Positions 37,393-46,163 of a stretch of 64,000 bases of DNA are shown one piece after another. The stretch spans positions 124,001 through 188,000 of the forward strand of contig CAWBPD010000012.1 of assembly GCA_963790575.1 (NCBI GenBank), given 5' to 3'. The notes under the pieces are model-generated. The model was not told the DNA's origin, did no database searches, and was given only the letters and a program-made list of their open reading frames with translations. This stretch comes from CAVTSA01 sp963790575 (GTDB taxonomy: Bacteria > Chloroflexota > Dormibacteria > Dormibacterales > Dormibacteraceae). Position numbers and translations under genes: made by a program. The first letter of the stretch is position 1; each line of letters starts with the position of its first letter.

Positions 37393-38019
37393 TCAGGAGA
37401 GCTGCTTGCGGACTCTGCCGGCCCCGTTGCGTGACCGCGGGCCGGAGGCGGTCACCGTGTCGACGCCCTCACCTGCCTGCCGCTCCTGGGCCCGGTAGAC
37501 GCGCTCCTCGAACTCCTCCAGCAGCGTCTCGCAGCGCTTTACCCAATCGCGAGCGGCCCCCTTGTTGGGCGCGTCGAACCAGTCCCGGGCCTTCACCCGC
37601 TGGAACCAGGCCACGATCTTCTCGAACTCGGCGCGGATCTCCTCCGCCTCCTCGTAGGTCAGGTTCTGGCGGAAGGTCTCGAACTCGATCTCCTTGACGA
37701 AGTTGACCTCACAGTTCTCGATGATCTCTTCGTAGTGCTTCGCGGCCTGCGCCAGGAAGTGCTCCCGCAGCTTGCCCTCCTCGTCGGGGTCGAGGTTGCG
37801 CACCGGCAGCAGGTGGTACTCGCCGGACGCCTCCTCGATGCGGCGCAGGACCGGGGCCAGGTCCTTCCTCACGCCGCCCTGGTCGGGGAAGACACAGACC
37901 GACTGCTGCAGGTAGACGGCGCCGGTCTTCTTGAGTTGGCGCCAGACGGTCACGCGGTGGCTGGTCGGCCGGGCCGGCAGTCGGTAGACAAGAAGGAGAA
38001 AGCGGGTCGGCGTGGCCAC
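37393..38019 (-). CDS. ChrB N-terminal domain-like protein
   Basis: The roughly 208-residue protein opens RFLLLVYRLPARPTSHRVTVWRQLKKTGAVYLQQSVCVFPDQ, the pattern of the N-terminal domain of chromate-resistance protein ChrB, followed by a long helical middle (EEAEEIRAEFEKIVAWFQRVKARDWFD). The C-terminal ChrB domain is missing, so this is a short ChrB_N protein. ChrB acts in chromate sensing; the stand-alone domain has no settled role. GTG 38019 was chosen for the AAAGAG upstream; ATG 38049 would overlap the preceding gene. It is coupled to the COG4280 membrane protein encoded just upstream, which suggests a shared metal-related job. Confidence 0.72.
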   Translation of the reverse strand: MATPTRFLLLVYRLPARPTSHRVTVWRQLKKTGAVYLQQSVCVFPDQGGVRKDLAPVLRRIEEASGEYHLLPVRNLDPDEEGKLREHFLAQAAKHYEEIIENCEVNFVKEIEFETFRQNLTYEEAEEIRAEFEKIVAWFQRVKARDWFDAPNKGAARDWVKRCETLLEEFEERVYRAQERQAGEGVDTVTASGPRSRNGAGRVRKQLS

Positions 38020-38032
38020 GGCGTCGCGCTCT

Positions 38033-39055
38033 TTAGGACTGCTCTCCATCCGGCCCGCCGGCGGCGACGGCCCCCTCTGCCACCCGGGCGCGATCCCGGT
38101 GCCGCGCCTCCCCAAAGGCCTGTCCCAGGCCGACCACGAGCGCGAACACGATCCCCGCGCCGAGCAGCAGCCCGGACCAGCCCCCGAGGCCGGTCTTGCG
38201 CGCCAGGAGGAACCCGACCGCCAGCACCACGGCCAGGGTGATCAGGGCCAGCGGTCCCTCGCCCACGAAGAGGCCCCAGATCTCCTCCACCGCCGAGCGC
38301 ACCCAGCGCGTGACGCCACTCTCGGGCACCGCGGGCAGAGGGTTGCGGAGGAGCAAAACCAGCACCACGGTGCAGACGGCATAGCCCGCCACCAGCAGCA
38401 AGAGGCTCCAGTCGCCGCCCAGCCAGCGCACGCCCAGTCCCTCGCCGACGAAGAAGGTGCCGAAGGCCGTGAGCATGATCCCGACCACTGTTTTCATGGC
38501 GTTTTCGGGAACCCGGCTCAGGGGCCCGCGGACCGCCACGCCGGCGCCCGCCACCACCAACAGCGCCAGCACCGCGCCGGCGGCCGCGGGAAGCGGTCCT
38601 CCCAGCCCGGCCAGGGCGGCGACGATGAAGATCACCTCCAGCCCCTCCAGGAAGGTGCCGGTGAGGGCGGTCGCGAATCCGACCCGGTCCAGGCCTCCCT
38701 CGGCCAGGCCCTCACGAAGTTGAGCTCGTGTCTTGGCGAACGCGGCCTGCTCGTCATGCGTCGCGCGCAGGCCCGCCCAGCGCAGCACCGCCTTGTGCAG
38801 CCAGCGGATTCCGAACAGAAGCAGGAACAGACCCACGAACGCGCGCGCCACGTCGAGCGGGATGTATCGCGAGAGGCCACCCGCGGCGAGCACGATCGCG
38901 CCCACCAGAGCCAGCAGCAGGAGCAGTGCCGTGCCCGCGCCCGCCAGCGCAGACCGCCAGCCCCGGGTGAGACCGACCGCCAGCACGATGGTCAGCGCCT
39001 CCACCCACTCCACTCCGGCGGCGAGGAAGGTCGCCACCAACGCACCAATGTTCAT
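38033..39055 (-). CDS. COG4280-type membrane protein with FTR1-like motifs
   Basis: The 340-residue protein has about seven to eight hydrophobic helices. The first is VEWVEALTIVLAVG and a later one LEGLEVIFIVAAL, two E-x-x-E repeats in membrane context that recall the REGLE motifs of FTR1 iron permeases. The overall type resembles COG4280. A metal ion or similar cation is the likely substrate, by inference only. A perfect dyad TGTAAC-N4-GTTACA lies 41 bp upstream of the ATG at 39055 and may be its operator. The ChrB_N gene follows 13 bp downstream. Confidence 0.65.
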   Translation of the reverse strand: MNIGALVATFLAAGVEWVEALTIVLAVGLTRGWRSALAGAGTALLLLLALVGAIVLAAGGLSRYIPLDVARAFVGLFLLLFGIRWLHKAVLRWAGLRATHDEQAAFAKTRAQLREGLAEGGLDRVGFATALTGTFLEGLEVIFIVAALAGLGGPLPAAAGAVLALLVVAGAGVAVRGPLSRVPENAMKTVVGIMLTAFGTFFVGEGLGVRWLGGDWSLLLLVAGYAVCTVVLVLLLRNPLPAVPESGVTRWVRSAVEEIWGLFVGEGPLALITLAVVLAVGFLLARKTGLGGWSGLLLGAGIVFALVVGLGQAFGEARHRDRARVAEGAVAAGGPDGEQS

Positions 39056-39095
39056 CTCGCCGATCCCTCTCCACCTGTCGTAACGGTTGTTCCGA

Positions 39096-39111
39096 TGTAA
39101 CAGACGTTACA
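39096..39111. promoter_or_regulatory. Perfect dyad TGTAACAGACGTTACA, probable operator
   Basis: Perfect 6-4-6 inverted repeat in the gap between two leftward genes, 41 bp upstream of the COG4280-type gene. A related half-site CGTAAC appears 18 bp to the left. It is a typical dimeric-repressor site. It differs from the 42-bp-spaced palindromes: it is single, has a 4-bp centre and AT-rich arms. Confidence 0.55.
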
Positions 39112-39141
39112 CGAATCTCAGCCGCTCTGCCGGAAGGTGAG

Positions 39142-40080
39142 TCAGGAGCCGTCGAGCGGAACGAAGAGGCGCTCGGCCTCGACGTACCGGTCCATGTCCT
39201 CGGTCAGGTAGATGTAGGTCTTGCCGCGCACGCTGGAGACGGCGCCGGGCCGGCCCTCCGCGTCCACGGCCACGATGTTCATGTCTCCCGGCGTCCTCAG
39301 GTGACGGAGGTCGACCATCGCCTGCTCCAGCGCCTCCGGCAGGGACATCCCAAAGCGCATGAACATGACCACGCTGTGCGCCGTGCAGCACCTCAGCGCG
39401 AGCTCCCCGAAGCCGGTGCAGGCGGCCGCGCCCCACCGGTCGTCGGCGTAGTTGCCCGCCCCGATCACCGGCGAGTCCCCCAGCCGGCCCGGGTACTTGA
39501 GCGGAAATCCGGAGGTGCTGACCCCGCACACGACGTGGCCGGCGCGGTCCCGCGCGATCAGGTTCACCGTGCCCTGCCGCTGGTCGGGCCGGTCGGGTCC
39601 GGGCGCCATCGCCTCCGCCAGGGCCCGCACCTGACGGAGATAGGAGTCATCGAGGTTGCCGCTCTCCCCCTCCAGGCGCTCCTTCCAGATCCGCCGCGCC
39701 TCGGGTGTCAGCAGATCGACCGCAGGCAGCCCCTCCTCGCCGGCGAGACGGTCGGCGCCGTCACCCACCACCAGCACGTGGGGCAGGCGCTCCATCACCC
39801 GCCGCGCCAGCTCGACCGCGTCCTGGTACCCGTGCAGCGCCCCCACCGCTCCCGCGCCCAGCCGCCGGCCCTCCATCACGCTGGCGTCGAGCTCCACCTC
39901 GCCCATCAGGTTGGGAAGGCCCGAAAACCCCACGGAGTGGTCGTCGGGGTTCCGCTCTACCTCCCGGATCCCCGCCACCACCGCGTCGAGCGGGGGTCCG
40001 CCCTCGCGCAGGACCGCCATCGCCGGTTCCAGCCCCACGTCGGCGTTCTTGCTGCCGATCACGATCGCCTTGTCGTTCAC
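39142..40080 (-). CDS. N4-(beta-N-acetylglucosaminyl)-L-asparaginase-like Ntn hydrolase
   Basis: The 312-residue protein belongs to the isoaspartyl peptidase/L-asparaginase (aspartylglucosaminidase) group. The precursor would cleave itself at Gly170-Thr171 in RQGTVNLIARDRAGHVVCGVSTSG, where Thr171 becomes the N-terminal nucleophile. IGSKNADVG, GFSGLPNLMGEVELDASVMEG and GAGNYADD are further family segments. It would remove asparagine from glycoasparagine or hydrolyse beta-aspartyl bonds. GTG 40080 has GGAGGA upstream. It is divergent from a GH51 arabinofuranosidase with a palindrome pair in between, perhaps linking both to glycan turnover. Confidence 0.87.
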   Translation of the reverse strand: MNDKAIVIGSKNADVGLEPAMAVLREGGPPLDAVVAGIREVERNPDDHSVGFSGLPNLMGEVELDASVMEGRRLGAGAVGALHGYQDAVELARRVMERLPHVLVVGDGADRLAGEEGLPAVDLLTPEARRIWKERLEGESGNLDDSYLRQVRALAEAMAPGPDRPDQRQGTVNLIARDRAGHVVCGVSTSGFPLKYPGRLGDSPVIGAGNYADDRWGAAACTGFGELALRCCTAHSVVMFMRFGMSLPEALEQAMVDLRHLRTPGDMNIVAVDAEGRPGAVSSVRGKTYIYLTEDMDRYVEAERLFVPLDGS

Positions 40081-40134
40081 CGTCTTCCTCCCAGCCCATA
40101 GTGGCAGGGCTCCGCCGGGGGCTGCGGCGCGTGA

Positions 40135-40202
40135 GAGGCCCGTTGGTGCACCATCGGGGGTCTCAATCGCGCGCGAAGGACCCGGTGGTGCACCATCGGG
40201 GC
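40135..40202. repeat. Palindrome pair, core GTGCAC, 42-bp spacing (locus 8)
   Basis: GTGCAC cores are centred at 40148.5 and 40190.5, 42 bp apart. The copies read CCCGTTGGTGCACCATCGGG and CCCGGTGGTGCACCATCGGG, each with one or two mismatched pairs. It fills the divergent region between the asparaginase-like and GH51 genes and ends just before the ATG at 40204, so it must overlap the promoter and leader of at least one of them. Confidence 0.92.
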
Positions 40203-40203
40203 C

Positions 40204-41685
40204 ATGGGCGCTGCTGTTGTGCGGATCGACCGCGAACGAACCCTGGGCACCATCGACCACCGCATCTTCGGGGGCTTCATCGAGCACCTGGGGCGCTGCA
40301 TCTACGGCGGCGTCTTCGACCCCACGTCCTCCCTCTCCGACGACCGCGGGTTCCGCACCGACGTGCTGGAGGCGGCGCGCCGGCTGGCGCCCCCGGTGCT
40401 GCGGTGGCCGGGCGGCAACTTCGTGAGCGGCTACCACTGGGTCGACGGGGTGGGGCCACAGGTCCAGCGTCCGCGGCGGTGGGACCGGGCCTGGCACTCG
40501 GAGGAACCGAACACCTTCGGCACCGACGAGTTCATGGCCTACTGCGAGGCGCTGGGGGCCGAACCGTACATCTGCCTCAACATGGGGACGGGGACGATCG
40601 AGGAGGCCTGCGCCTGGGTCGAGTACTGCAACGGCGTCGGGGACACCTCCTGGGCCGCCGCCCGCCGCGGCAACGGCCGCGCGGAGCCGTACCGGGTCAG
40701 GTACTGGGGCCTGGGCAACGAGATGTACGGGGAGTGGCAGCTGGGCGCGCTCTCGGCCGGCGAGTACGTGCGGGAGGCCCGCCGGTGGGCGAGCGCGCTG
40801 CGCCGGACCGATCCCTCGATCGAGCTGCTCAGCTGCGGCCGGGACGGGCTCAGCGACTGGGACCGGGAGGTCATCGACGGGCTGATCGGGCACGTCGATC
40901 ACCACTCGATCCACCTCTACACCGGGTCCGACGACTACTGGTCGAACGTGCTGGCGCCCCTCTGGGCGGAGCGGGCGCTGCGGGTCTGCGGTGCTCTCAT
41001 CGAGCGGGCCCGGTACCTCCAGCAGGTGGAACGGCCGGTGCGAATCGCCTACGACGAGTGGAACGTCTGGTTCCGGGAGCGGGGCGAGCGCTCAGGGCTG
41101 GAGGAGCGCTACACCCTTTCCGACGCGCTGGCGGTCCAGACCTACCTCAACGTGTTCGTGCGTCGGTGCCGGGTGCTCTCGATGGCGAACCTGGCCCAGC
41201 TGGTCAACGTGATCGCGCCCATCGTCACCGGCTCCGACGGTCTCTTCCTGCAAACCATCTACCACCCGCTGCGGCTGGCGTCGGAACTGACCCGTGAGGT
41301 GGCGCTGGACCCGCATGTCACCTGCGATGCCGTCGAGCACGCCGACCCCGAGAGCGGACCCCGACCACACCGGGTGGGGGATCTGGGGCCGTTCGGGGTG
41401 CTGGACGTGGCCGCTTCCCGGGAGGCCGCCGGACCTGGCGTGACGGTGGCCATCGTCAATCGGGCGCTGGACGGGCTCCGGGTGTCGGTCGACCTCGGTG
41501 GCGAGCTCCGCGGCGAGGTGGTGACGCACCAGGTGGCACACCACGACGTGAACGCACGCAACGACTTCGCCGCCCCGGATCGGGTGGACGTGCGCACGTC
41601 ACGGCTGCCCGCCCCCGGCACCGGGCCGCTGCAACTGGACCTGGAGCCGCACTCGATCACCTACCTGGAGGCGAACCTGAGCTGA
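40204..41685 (+). CDS. Alpha-N-arabinofuranosidase, GH51
   Basis: The 493-residue protein opens IDHRIFGGFIEHLGRCIYGGVFDP, the hallmark of GH51, and has the catalytic acid/base Glu173 (YWGLGNEMYGEW) and nucleophile Glu285 (IAYDEWNVWF). It has no signal peptide, so it probably acts inside the cell on imported arabino-oligosaccharides. The C-terminal beta-sandwich domain is present (VAIVNRALDGLRVSVDLGG; LEPHSITYLEANLS). A GH127 beta-L-arabinofuranosidase lies 2.6 kb downstream, supporting an arabinan or arabinoxylan side-chain role. The ATG lies two bases after the palindrome pair, so there is no normal ribosome-binding site. Confidence 0.92.
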   Translation: MGAAVVRIDRERTLGTIDHRIFGGFIEHLGRCIYGGVFDPTSSLSDDRGFRTDVLEAARRLAPPVLRWPGGNFVSGYHWVDGVGPQVQRPRRWDRAWHSEEPNTFGTDEFMAYCEALGAEPYICLNMGTGTIEEACAWVEYCNGVGDTSWAAARRGNGRAEPYRVRYWGLGNEMYGEWQLGALSAGEYVREARRWASALRRTDPSIELLSCGRDGLSDWDREVIDGLIGHVDHHSIHLYTGSDDYWSNVLAPLWAERALRVCGALIERARYLQQVERPVRIAYDEWNVWFRERGERSGLEERYTLSDALAVQTYLNVFVRRCRVLSMANLAQLVNVIAPIVTGSDGLFLQTIYHPLRLASELTREVALDPHVTCDAVEHADPESGPRPHRVGDLGPFGVLDVAASREAAGPGVTVAIVNRALDGLRVSVDLGGELRGEVVTHQVAHHDVNARNDFAAPDRVDVRTSRLPAPGTGPLQLDLEPHSITYLEANLS

Positions 41686-41711
41686 GCTCCTCTGCCGGGC
41701 ACCAAGACGGG

Positions 41712-42686
41712 TCAGGCGCCGATGGTGGCGTCGAGGCGTTGGAGAAGCGCCAGGACCAGCGCCAGACCCGGCACCGGCACGCCAGTGAGGGCCGCCACCT
41801 CCACCACCGAGCCGAGCAGAGCCCCCACCTCCAGGTGACGCCCGGCGTCCAGGTCCTGCAGCGTCGAAGGGCGGTGGGCACCAACCTTGCCCGCCCCGGC
41901 CAGCCGCTGCTCCACCGAGACCGGGAGCCGGATGCCAACCGCGCCTGCCACCCGCTCCACCTCCTCCATCAGCTGGACCAGCACGGCACGGGTCCCGGGA
42001 TCGCCCACCAGCTCGCCCAGGGTGGAACGGGTGAGGGCGGCGACGGGGTTGGCGGCCGCGTTGCCGATCAGCTTTGCCCAGATCTCCCCTCGCAGCCGGG
42101 TCGAGACCGGTGCGCGCACCCCGGCCGCGGCCAGCGCGCGGGAGATCTCGACCACGCGCTCGGTCCGCTCGGCGGAGGGTTCCCCGAGCGTGAACCGGTT
42201 CTCCTCCACGTGCTCCACCACGCCGGGCTCCACGATGCTGGTCGCGGGATAGACCACGCAGCCCAGCGCCTGGCGCACCGGAATGCTCCGCTCGATCACG
42301 CCGCCCGGGTCCACCGACTCCAGCCGCCGCCCCTCGTAGGGGCCGCCGGTGCCATGGAAGTACCACCAGGGCAGCCCGTTCTGGGCGAACACCACGGTGG
42401 CGTCGGGCCGAAGGGCAGCGCCGATGGCCGGCGCCGCGGGGGGCACGGACGGAGCCTTGAGCGTGACCACGACACAGTCCGACCCGGCGACGGCATGCGG
42501 GAGGTCGCCGTCGCACTCCGGCCGCACGGTCCAGGTCTCCTCGCGCTCTCGAACCGTCAGCCCCCGCTCCTGCATCGCCGCCAGGTGGGGCCCGCGCGCG
42601 ACCAGCACCGCGTCGGCGCCGCCCCGGGTCAGCAGCGCCCCCAGGTAGCCGCCGGTGGCCCCGGCGCCGACGATGCAGAACCTCAC
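41712..42686 (-). CDS. 2-dehydropantoate 2-reductase-like protein
   Basis: The 324-residue protein matches ketopantoate reductase (PanE/ApbA): Rossmann start RFCIVGAGATGGYLGALL, VVTLKAPSVPPAA, FAQNGLPWWYF, RGEIWAKLIGNAAANPVAALTRSTLGEL with the catalytic Lys and Asn, and a C-terminal helical domain with STLQDLDAGRHLE. Many paralogues of this family do not act on ketopantoate, and none of panB, panC or panD is here. The GTG at 42686 overlaps the stop of the upstream ligase gene by 4 nt, so the pair is co-translated, which hints at a function with the AAE3-like enzyme. Confidence 0.82.
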   Translation of the reverse strand: MRFCIVGAGATGGYLGALLTRGGADAVLVARGPHLAAMQERGLTVREREETWTVRPECDGDLPHAVAGSDCVVVTLKAPSVPPAAPAIGAALRPDATVVFAQNGLPWWYFHGTGGPYEGRRLESVDPGGVIERSIPVRQALGCVVYPATSIVEPGVVEHVEENRFTLGEPSAERTERVVEISRALAAAGVRAPVSTRLRGEIWAKLIGNAAANPVAALTRSTLGELVGDPGTRAVLVQLMEEVERVAGAVGIRLPVSVEQRLAGAGKVGAHRPSTLQDLDAGRHLEVGALLGSVVEVAALTGVPVPGLALVLALLQRLDATIGA

Positions 42687-44239
42687 GAAGCGCCCGCGGG
42701 GCGCCCGCGAACTGGAGCTTGCGTAGTTTCGCGGGGTGGGAACGCGGCCGCCACCGCCCGGCGCTGGATCTTCCCTGTGGCTGTGCGCGGGATCTGGTCG
42801 GTGCGGTAGAAGCGGACCGGGACCTTGGTGGGCGCCAGGTACTCGCGGCAGTGCCGGAGCAGGTCGCGGTCCGAGACCTCGTCGCGGAGCACGAGCGCCG
42901 CCACCGGCACCTCCCCCAGCATCATGTCCGGTTCCCCGAACGACACCGCCTCCGCCACCGCGGGATGCCGCAGGAGGATCTCGTCGATCTCGGTGGGGGC
43001 GATGTTCTCCCCGCCGCGCAGGATCATCTCCTTGAGGCGGCCGACCAGGGTGAGATAACCGGCGGCGTCGAGCACGCCGGCGTCCCCGGTCCGGAACCAG
43101 CCGTCGCGAAAGCCGGTCGCGTTGGCCTCCGGGTTCGATTCGTACCCGTCCACCACGTTGGGCCCCCGCACCACGACCTCTCCCTGCTCCCCCGCCGGCA
43201 GTTGGGTCCACTCGGGGTCCACCACCGCCACCTCCACACCCGTGCCCCGACCCACGGTGCCGGGGCGGCGTTCGCCCGGCGGCAGCGGGTTGGAGGCCAT
43301 CTGGTGGGACGCCTCGGTCATCCCGTAGGCCTGCAGGACGGGGACGCCGTAGAGCTCAGTCAGCTGCGACTCGACGGCGGGGGCGAGGGCAGAGCTGCAG
43401 GAGCGGGCGAAGCGCAGGCTGCGAGCGGCCGCCGGCTGTCCCTGGCCCTCGGCGCGCCGCAGGAGCATCTGGTGCATGGTCGGGACGGCCGTGAACCAGG
43501 TCACGCGCTCCTCCTCCACCAGCGGCCAGAAGCGCAGCGCGTTGAACCCGCCCGAGGGGGCCACCACGGTGCCGCCGGAGGCAAGCGTGGAGAGCAGCGA
43601 GGCGACGATCCCGTGCACGTGGAAAAGCGGCATCACGCACAGGGAGACGTCCTCCGGGCTCAACCGGTACCCGGCCATGACGTTGGCGACCGAGGCGGCC
43701 AGGTTTCGCTGGCGCAGGGGGACCCGCTTCGGCCGCGAGGTGGTGCCGCTGGTGTGGAGGATGAGGCAGACGTCGTCGGCGCCGGGTGCGGCCTCGTCGC
43801 GGCGGGCGCTTGCCTGCCCCTCGATGCGGAGGCCGCCCTTCTCGTCCACCGACGCCTCCAGCAGCCGGGTCTCCGGGCGCCGGGCGCTCCGCGCCGCCCG
43901 CGCGCCGCCGGGAGGCACCACCAGCGCGGCGGCGTTGGTGTCCTCCAGATAGAACCGGACCTCCTCTTCGGTGTAGGCCGGGTTCAGCGGCGCGGCGGTA
44001 CCGGTGAGCGCCGCGGTCAGGAACAGAAGCACCGCCTCCGCCCCGTTGGGGTACGAGGTCGCGATCCGATCGCCGCGCCCCAGCCCCAGCTCCCGCAGCC
44101 GCTCGGTGCCCGCGGAGACCGTCTCGCGCAGTGCCGCGTACGTCCAGCGCCGCCCCTCCGGCACGACCAGGGCCGTCGCCGCGTCGTCGCCTGCCTGCAG
44201 CAGCGACCAGAGGGTGCGCTCGCTACCAAGACCTCCCAT
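42683..44239 (-). CDS. Acyl-CoA synthetase resembling oxalyl-CoA synthetase (Pcs60/AAE3-like)
   Basis: The 518-residue ANL enzyme has P-loop LHTSGTTSRPKRVPLRQRNL, then CVMPLFHVHGIVASLLSTLASGG, WFTAVPTMHQMLL, RFARSCSSALAP, QAYGMTEASHQMASNPLPPG, WFRTGDAGVLDAAGYL and RTATGKIQRRAVAAAF. The FHVHG, AVPT-HQ and ASHQM-SNPLP motifs are those of the oxalate-CoA ligase Pcs60/AAE3. Oxalate is the best guess for substrate, not proven. The last 15 or so residues (PPRETTQAPVRGRPAG) are encoded by the hairpin element at 42704-42736 and are not part of the family. It is coupled to the downstream reductase gene. Confidence 0.82.
   Translation of the reverse strand: MGGLGSERTLWSLLQAGDDAATALVVPEGRRWTYAALRETVSAGTERLRELGLGRGDRIATSYPNGAEAVLLFLTAALTGTAAPLNPAYTEEEVRFYLEDTNAAALVVPPGGARAARSARRPETRLLEASVDEKGGLRIEGQASARRDEAAPGADDVCLILHTSGTTSRPKRVPLRQRNLAASVANVMAGYRLSPEDVSLCVMPLFHVHGIVASLLSTLASGGTVVAPSGGFNALRFWPLVEEERVTWFTAVPTMHQMLLRRAEGQGQPAAARSLRFARSCSSALAPAVESQLTELYGVPVLQAYGMTEASHQMASNPLPPGERRPGTVGRGTGVEVAVVDPEWTQLPAGEQGEVVVRGPNVVDGYESNPEANATGFRDGWFRTGDAGVLDAAGYLTLVGRLKEMILRGGENIAPTEIDEILLRHPAVAEAVSFGEPDMMLGEVPVAALVLRDEVSDRDLLRHCREYLAPTKVPVRFYRTDQIPRTATGKIQRRAVAAAFPPRETTQAPVRGRPAGAS
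42704..42736. repeat. Hairpin element at 3' end of acyl-CoA ligase (copy 2 of 3)
   Basis: Stem CCCGCGAACT against AGTTTCGCGGG (one-base bulge) with loop containing GGAGCTTGCGT, same design as 25898-25931 and 54254-54287. It forms the last coding part of the ligase gene and encodes an added tail containing ETTQAPVRG, which parallels ETPQAPFRG at the end of purN. Confidence 0.85.
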
Positions 44240-44276
44240 CGTCTTCTTCTACCATGCGCGGGAGGGGGGAGAGCCG

Positions 44277-46133
44277 ATGTCCACCGTTCCAGCCGGCGTG
44301 TCGATGTCCCCGGTCCGCGTCGCGGCACGGGCCCGGGTCGCCCTGCAGCCGCTGGGCCTGGACGCCGTCCGCATCACCGGCGGCTTCTGGCTCGACCGTC
44401 AGCGCACGAACGGGTCGATCTCCATCCCCGACGGCTTCCGCCGGCTGGAGGAGGCCGGGAACATCGACAACTTCCGCATCACCGCCGGCATCGAGCCGGG
44501 GCGGGTTCGCGGGCCCGTGTTCAGCGATTCCGACGTCTACAAATGGCTGGAGGCCGCGGCCTGGGAGTACGGCCGCGCCCCGGACCAGCAGCTGCTTCAG
44601 GACCAGCTCGACGTCACCTCCCTGATCGACGCCGCCCGGGAGGACGACGGCTATGTCAACAGCATGGTCCAGGCGCGCGGTGACCGCTACCGCGACCTGG
44701 CGCGGGATCACGAGCTCTACTGCGCGGGCCACCTGTTCCAGGCCGCGGTGGCTCAGTCCCGCTGCACCGGGAGTGACCGGTTGCTGAAGGTGGCGCGCGC
44801 GTTCGCCGATCATCTGACCCGCACCTTCGGCCCCGGCAAGCGGGAGGACGTGGACGGGCACCCGGTGGTCGAGATGGGGCTGGTCGAGCTCTACCGGCAG
44901 ACCGGCTGCCGGCGCTACCTCGACATGGCTCGTTACTTCGTCGATGCACGCGGCCACGGCCTCACCTCCCGCTCTGGCGGAGACCCCGTGTACCTGTCCG
45001 ACCGGGTGCCGGTCCGCGAGGCGGTCAGCGTGGAAGGCCACGCGGTGCGCGCCCTGTACCTGGCGGCGGGCGCGACCGACGTGGCCATCGAGAGCGGAGA
45101 CGGTCAGCTGCTGGCCGCCCTCGGAAAGCAGTACGCGCACATGCTCCAGACCAAGCAGTACCTCACCGGCGGGCTCGGTTCCCGCTGGGACCGGGAAGCG
45201 TTCGGTGATCCCTACGAGCTCCCCGCGGATCGCGCCTACGCCGAGACCTGCGCCGGCATCGGCGCGGTTCAGTGGGCTTGGCGGATGCTCCTCGCGACGG
45301 CCGACGCGGGGTACGCCGATCAGATCGAGCGGCTCCTCTACAACGCGATCCTGCCCGGGGTCTCGCTGAGCGGGGACAAGTACTTCTACGTCAACACGCT
45401 TCACCTGCGCCAGGACGCCTGCGCCGACCACCAGCGCAGCCCGGCCGGCGGACGGCAGCACTGGTTCGACTGCGCCTGCTGTCCTCCCAACCTGATGCGC
45501 ACGTTCGCGCAGCTGGCCGGCTATCTGGCGACCGTGACCGAGGATGGCGTGCAGATCCACCAGTACGCGCCCGCCGCCATCACCGCGCAGACGAAGGCCG
45601 GTCCCCTCGCGGTACGGGTGGAGACGCGCTACCCCTGGGATGGGTCGGCACGCGTGGTCGTGGAGGAGGCGCCTGGCGGCGAGGTGGCTCTCGCGCTGCG
45701 CATCCCGGCCTGGGCGGACGGCGCGACCGTTGACGGGAGGCCGGTGCCGGCCGCCGGCTACGCCACCATGCGACGCACGTTCACCGCCGGCGACGAGGTG
45801 CGGGTCGAGTTGCCGCTGCGGGTCCGGGCCACTCGGGCCGGCGAGCGCGTGGACGCCGTGCGCGGCTGCACGGCGCTGGAGCGAGGGCCCCTGGTCTACG
45901 CGCTGGAGGAGCCGGACCAGCAGCGCGGCGTCGTCGTCGACGACCTGCGCGTCGACGGACGCGCGGGGTTCCGAGCGGAGCACCGGCCTGACCTGCTCGG
46001 CGGCGTGACCGTCATCCGGTTCCCGGCGCGCCAGGCCGGCTCCTCGGTGCCGGTCACCGCCACCGCCATCCCCTACTACGCGTGGGCCAACCGGGGCGCG
46101 CCTCCGATGCGGGTGTGGCTTCCGCTCGCTTGA
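44277..46133 (+). CDS. Beta-L-arabinofuranosidase, GH127
   Basis: The 618-residue protein fits the GH127 layout: an (alpha/alpha)6-type catalytic region followed by beta-sandwich domains. The zinc-site residues are visible as Glu323 and Cys325 (AYAETCAG) and the Cys pair in DCACCPPNLMR (residues 401-402), by analogy with the B. longum HypBA1 enzyme. It should release beta-L-arabinofuranose. No signal peptide, so probably intracellular. ATG 44277 follows GGGAGGGGGGAGAG. Together with the GH51 enzyme it suggests use of plant cell-wall arabinosides or hydroxyproline-linked arabinans. The ligase gene is divergent, 37 bp away. Confidence 0.92.
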   Translation: MSTVPAGVSMSPVRVAARARVALQPLGLDAVRITGGFWLDRQRTNGSISIPDGFRRLEEAGNIDNFRITAGIEPGRVRGPVFSDSDVYKWLEAAAWEYGRAPDQQLLQDQLDVTSLIDAAREDDGYVNSMVQARGDRYRDLARDHELYCAGHLFQAAVAQSRCTGSDRLLKVARAFADHLTRTFGPGKREDVDGHPVVEMGLVELYRQTGCRRYLDMARYFVDARGHGLTSRSGGDPVYLSDRVPVREAVSVEGHAVRALYLAAGATDVAIESGDGQLLAALGKQYAHMLQTKQYLTGGLGSRWDREAFGDPYELPADRAYAETCAGIGAVQWAWRMLLATADAGYADQIERLLYNAILPGVSLSGDKYFYVNTLHLRQDACADHQRSPAGGRQHWFDCACCPPNLMRTFAQLAGYLATVTEDGVQIHQYAPAAITAQTKAGPLAVRVETRYPWDGSARVVVEEAPGGEVALALRIPAWADGATVDGRPVPAAGYATMRRTFTAGDEVRVELPLRVRATRAGERVDAVRGCTALERGPLVYALEEPDQQRGVVVDDLRVDGRAGFRAEHRPDLLGGVTVIRFPARQAGSSVPVTATAIPYYAWANRGAPPMRVWLPLA

Positions 46134-46163
46134 GCCGGCTCACGAGGCTGGTCGGGCGCGCAA

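Noticed and set aside
39142..40914. A longer asparaginase-like protein starting at 40914
   Set aside because: The first 278 residues are antisense to the GH51 gene; GTG 40080 with GGAGGA gives the normal N-terminus.
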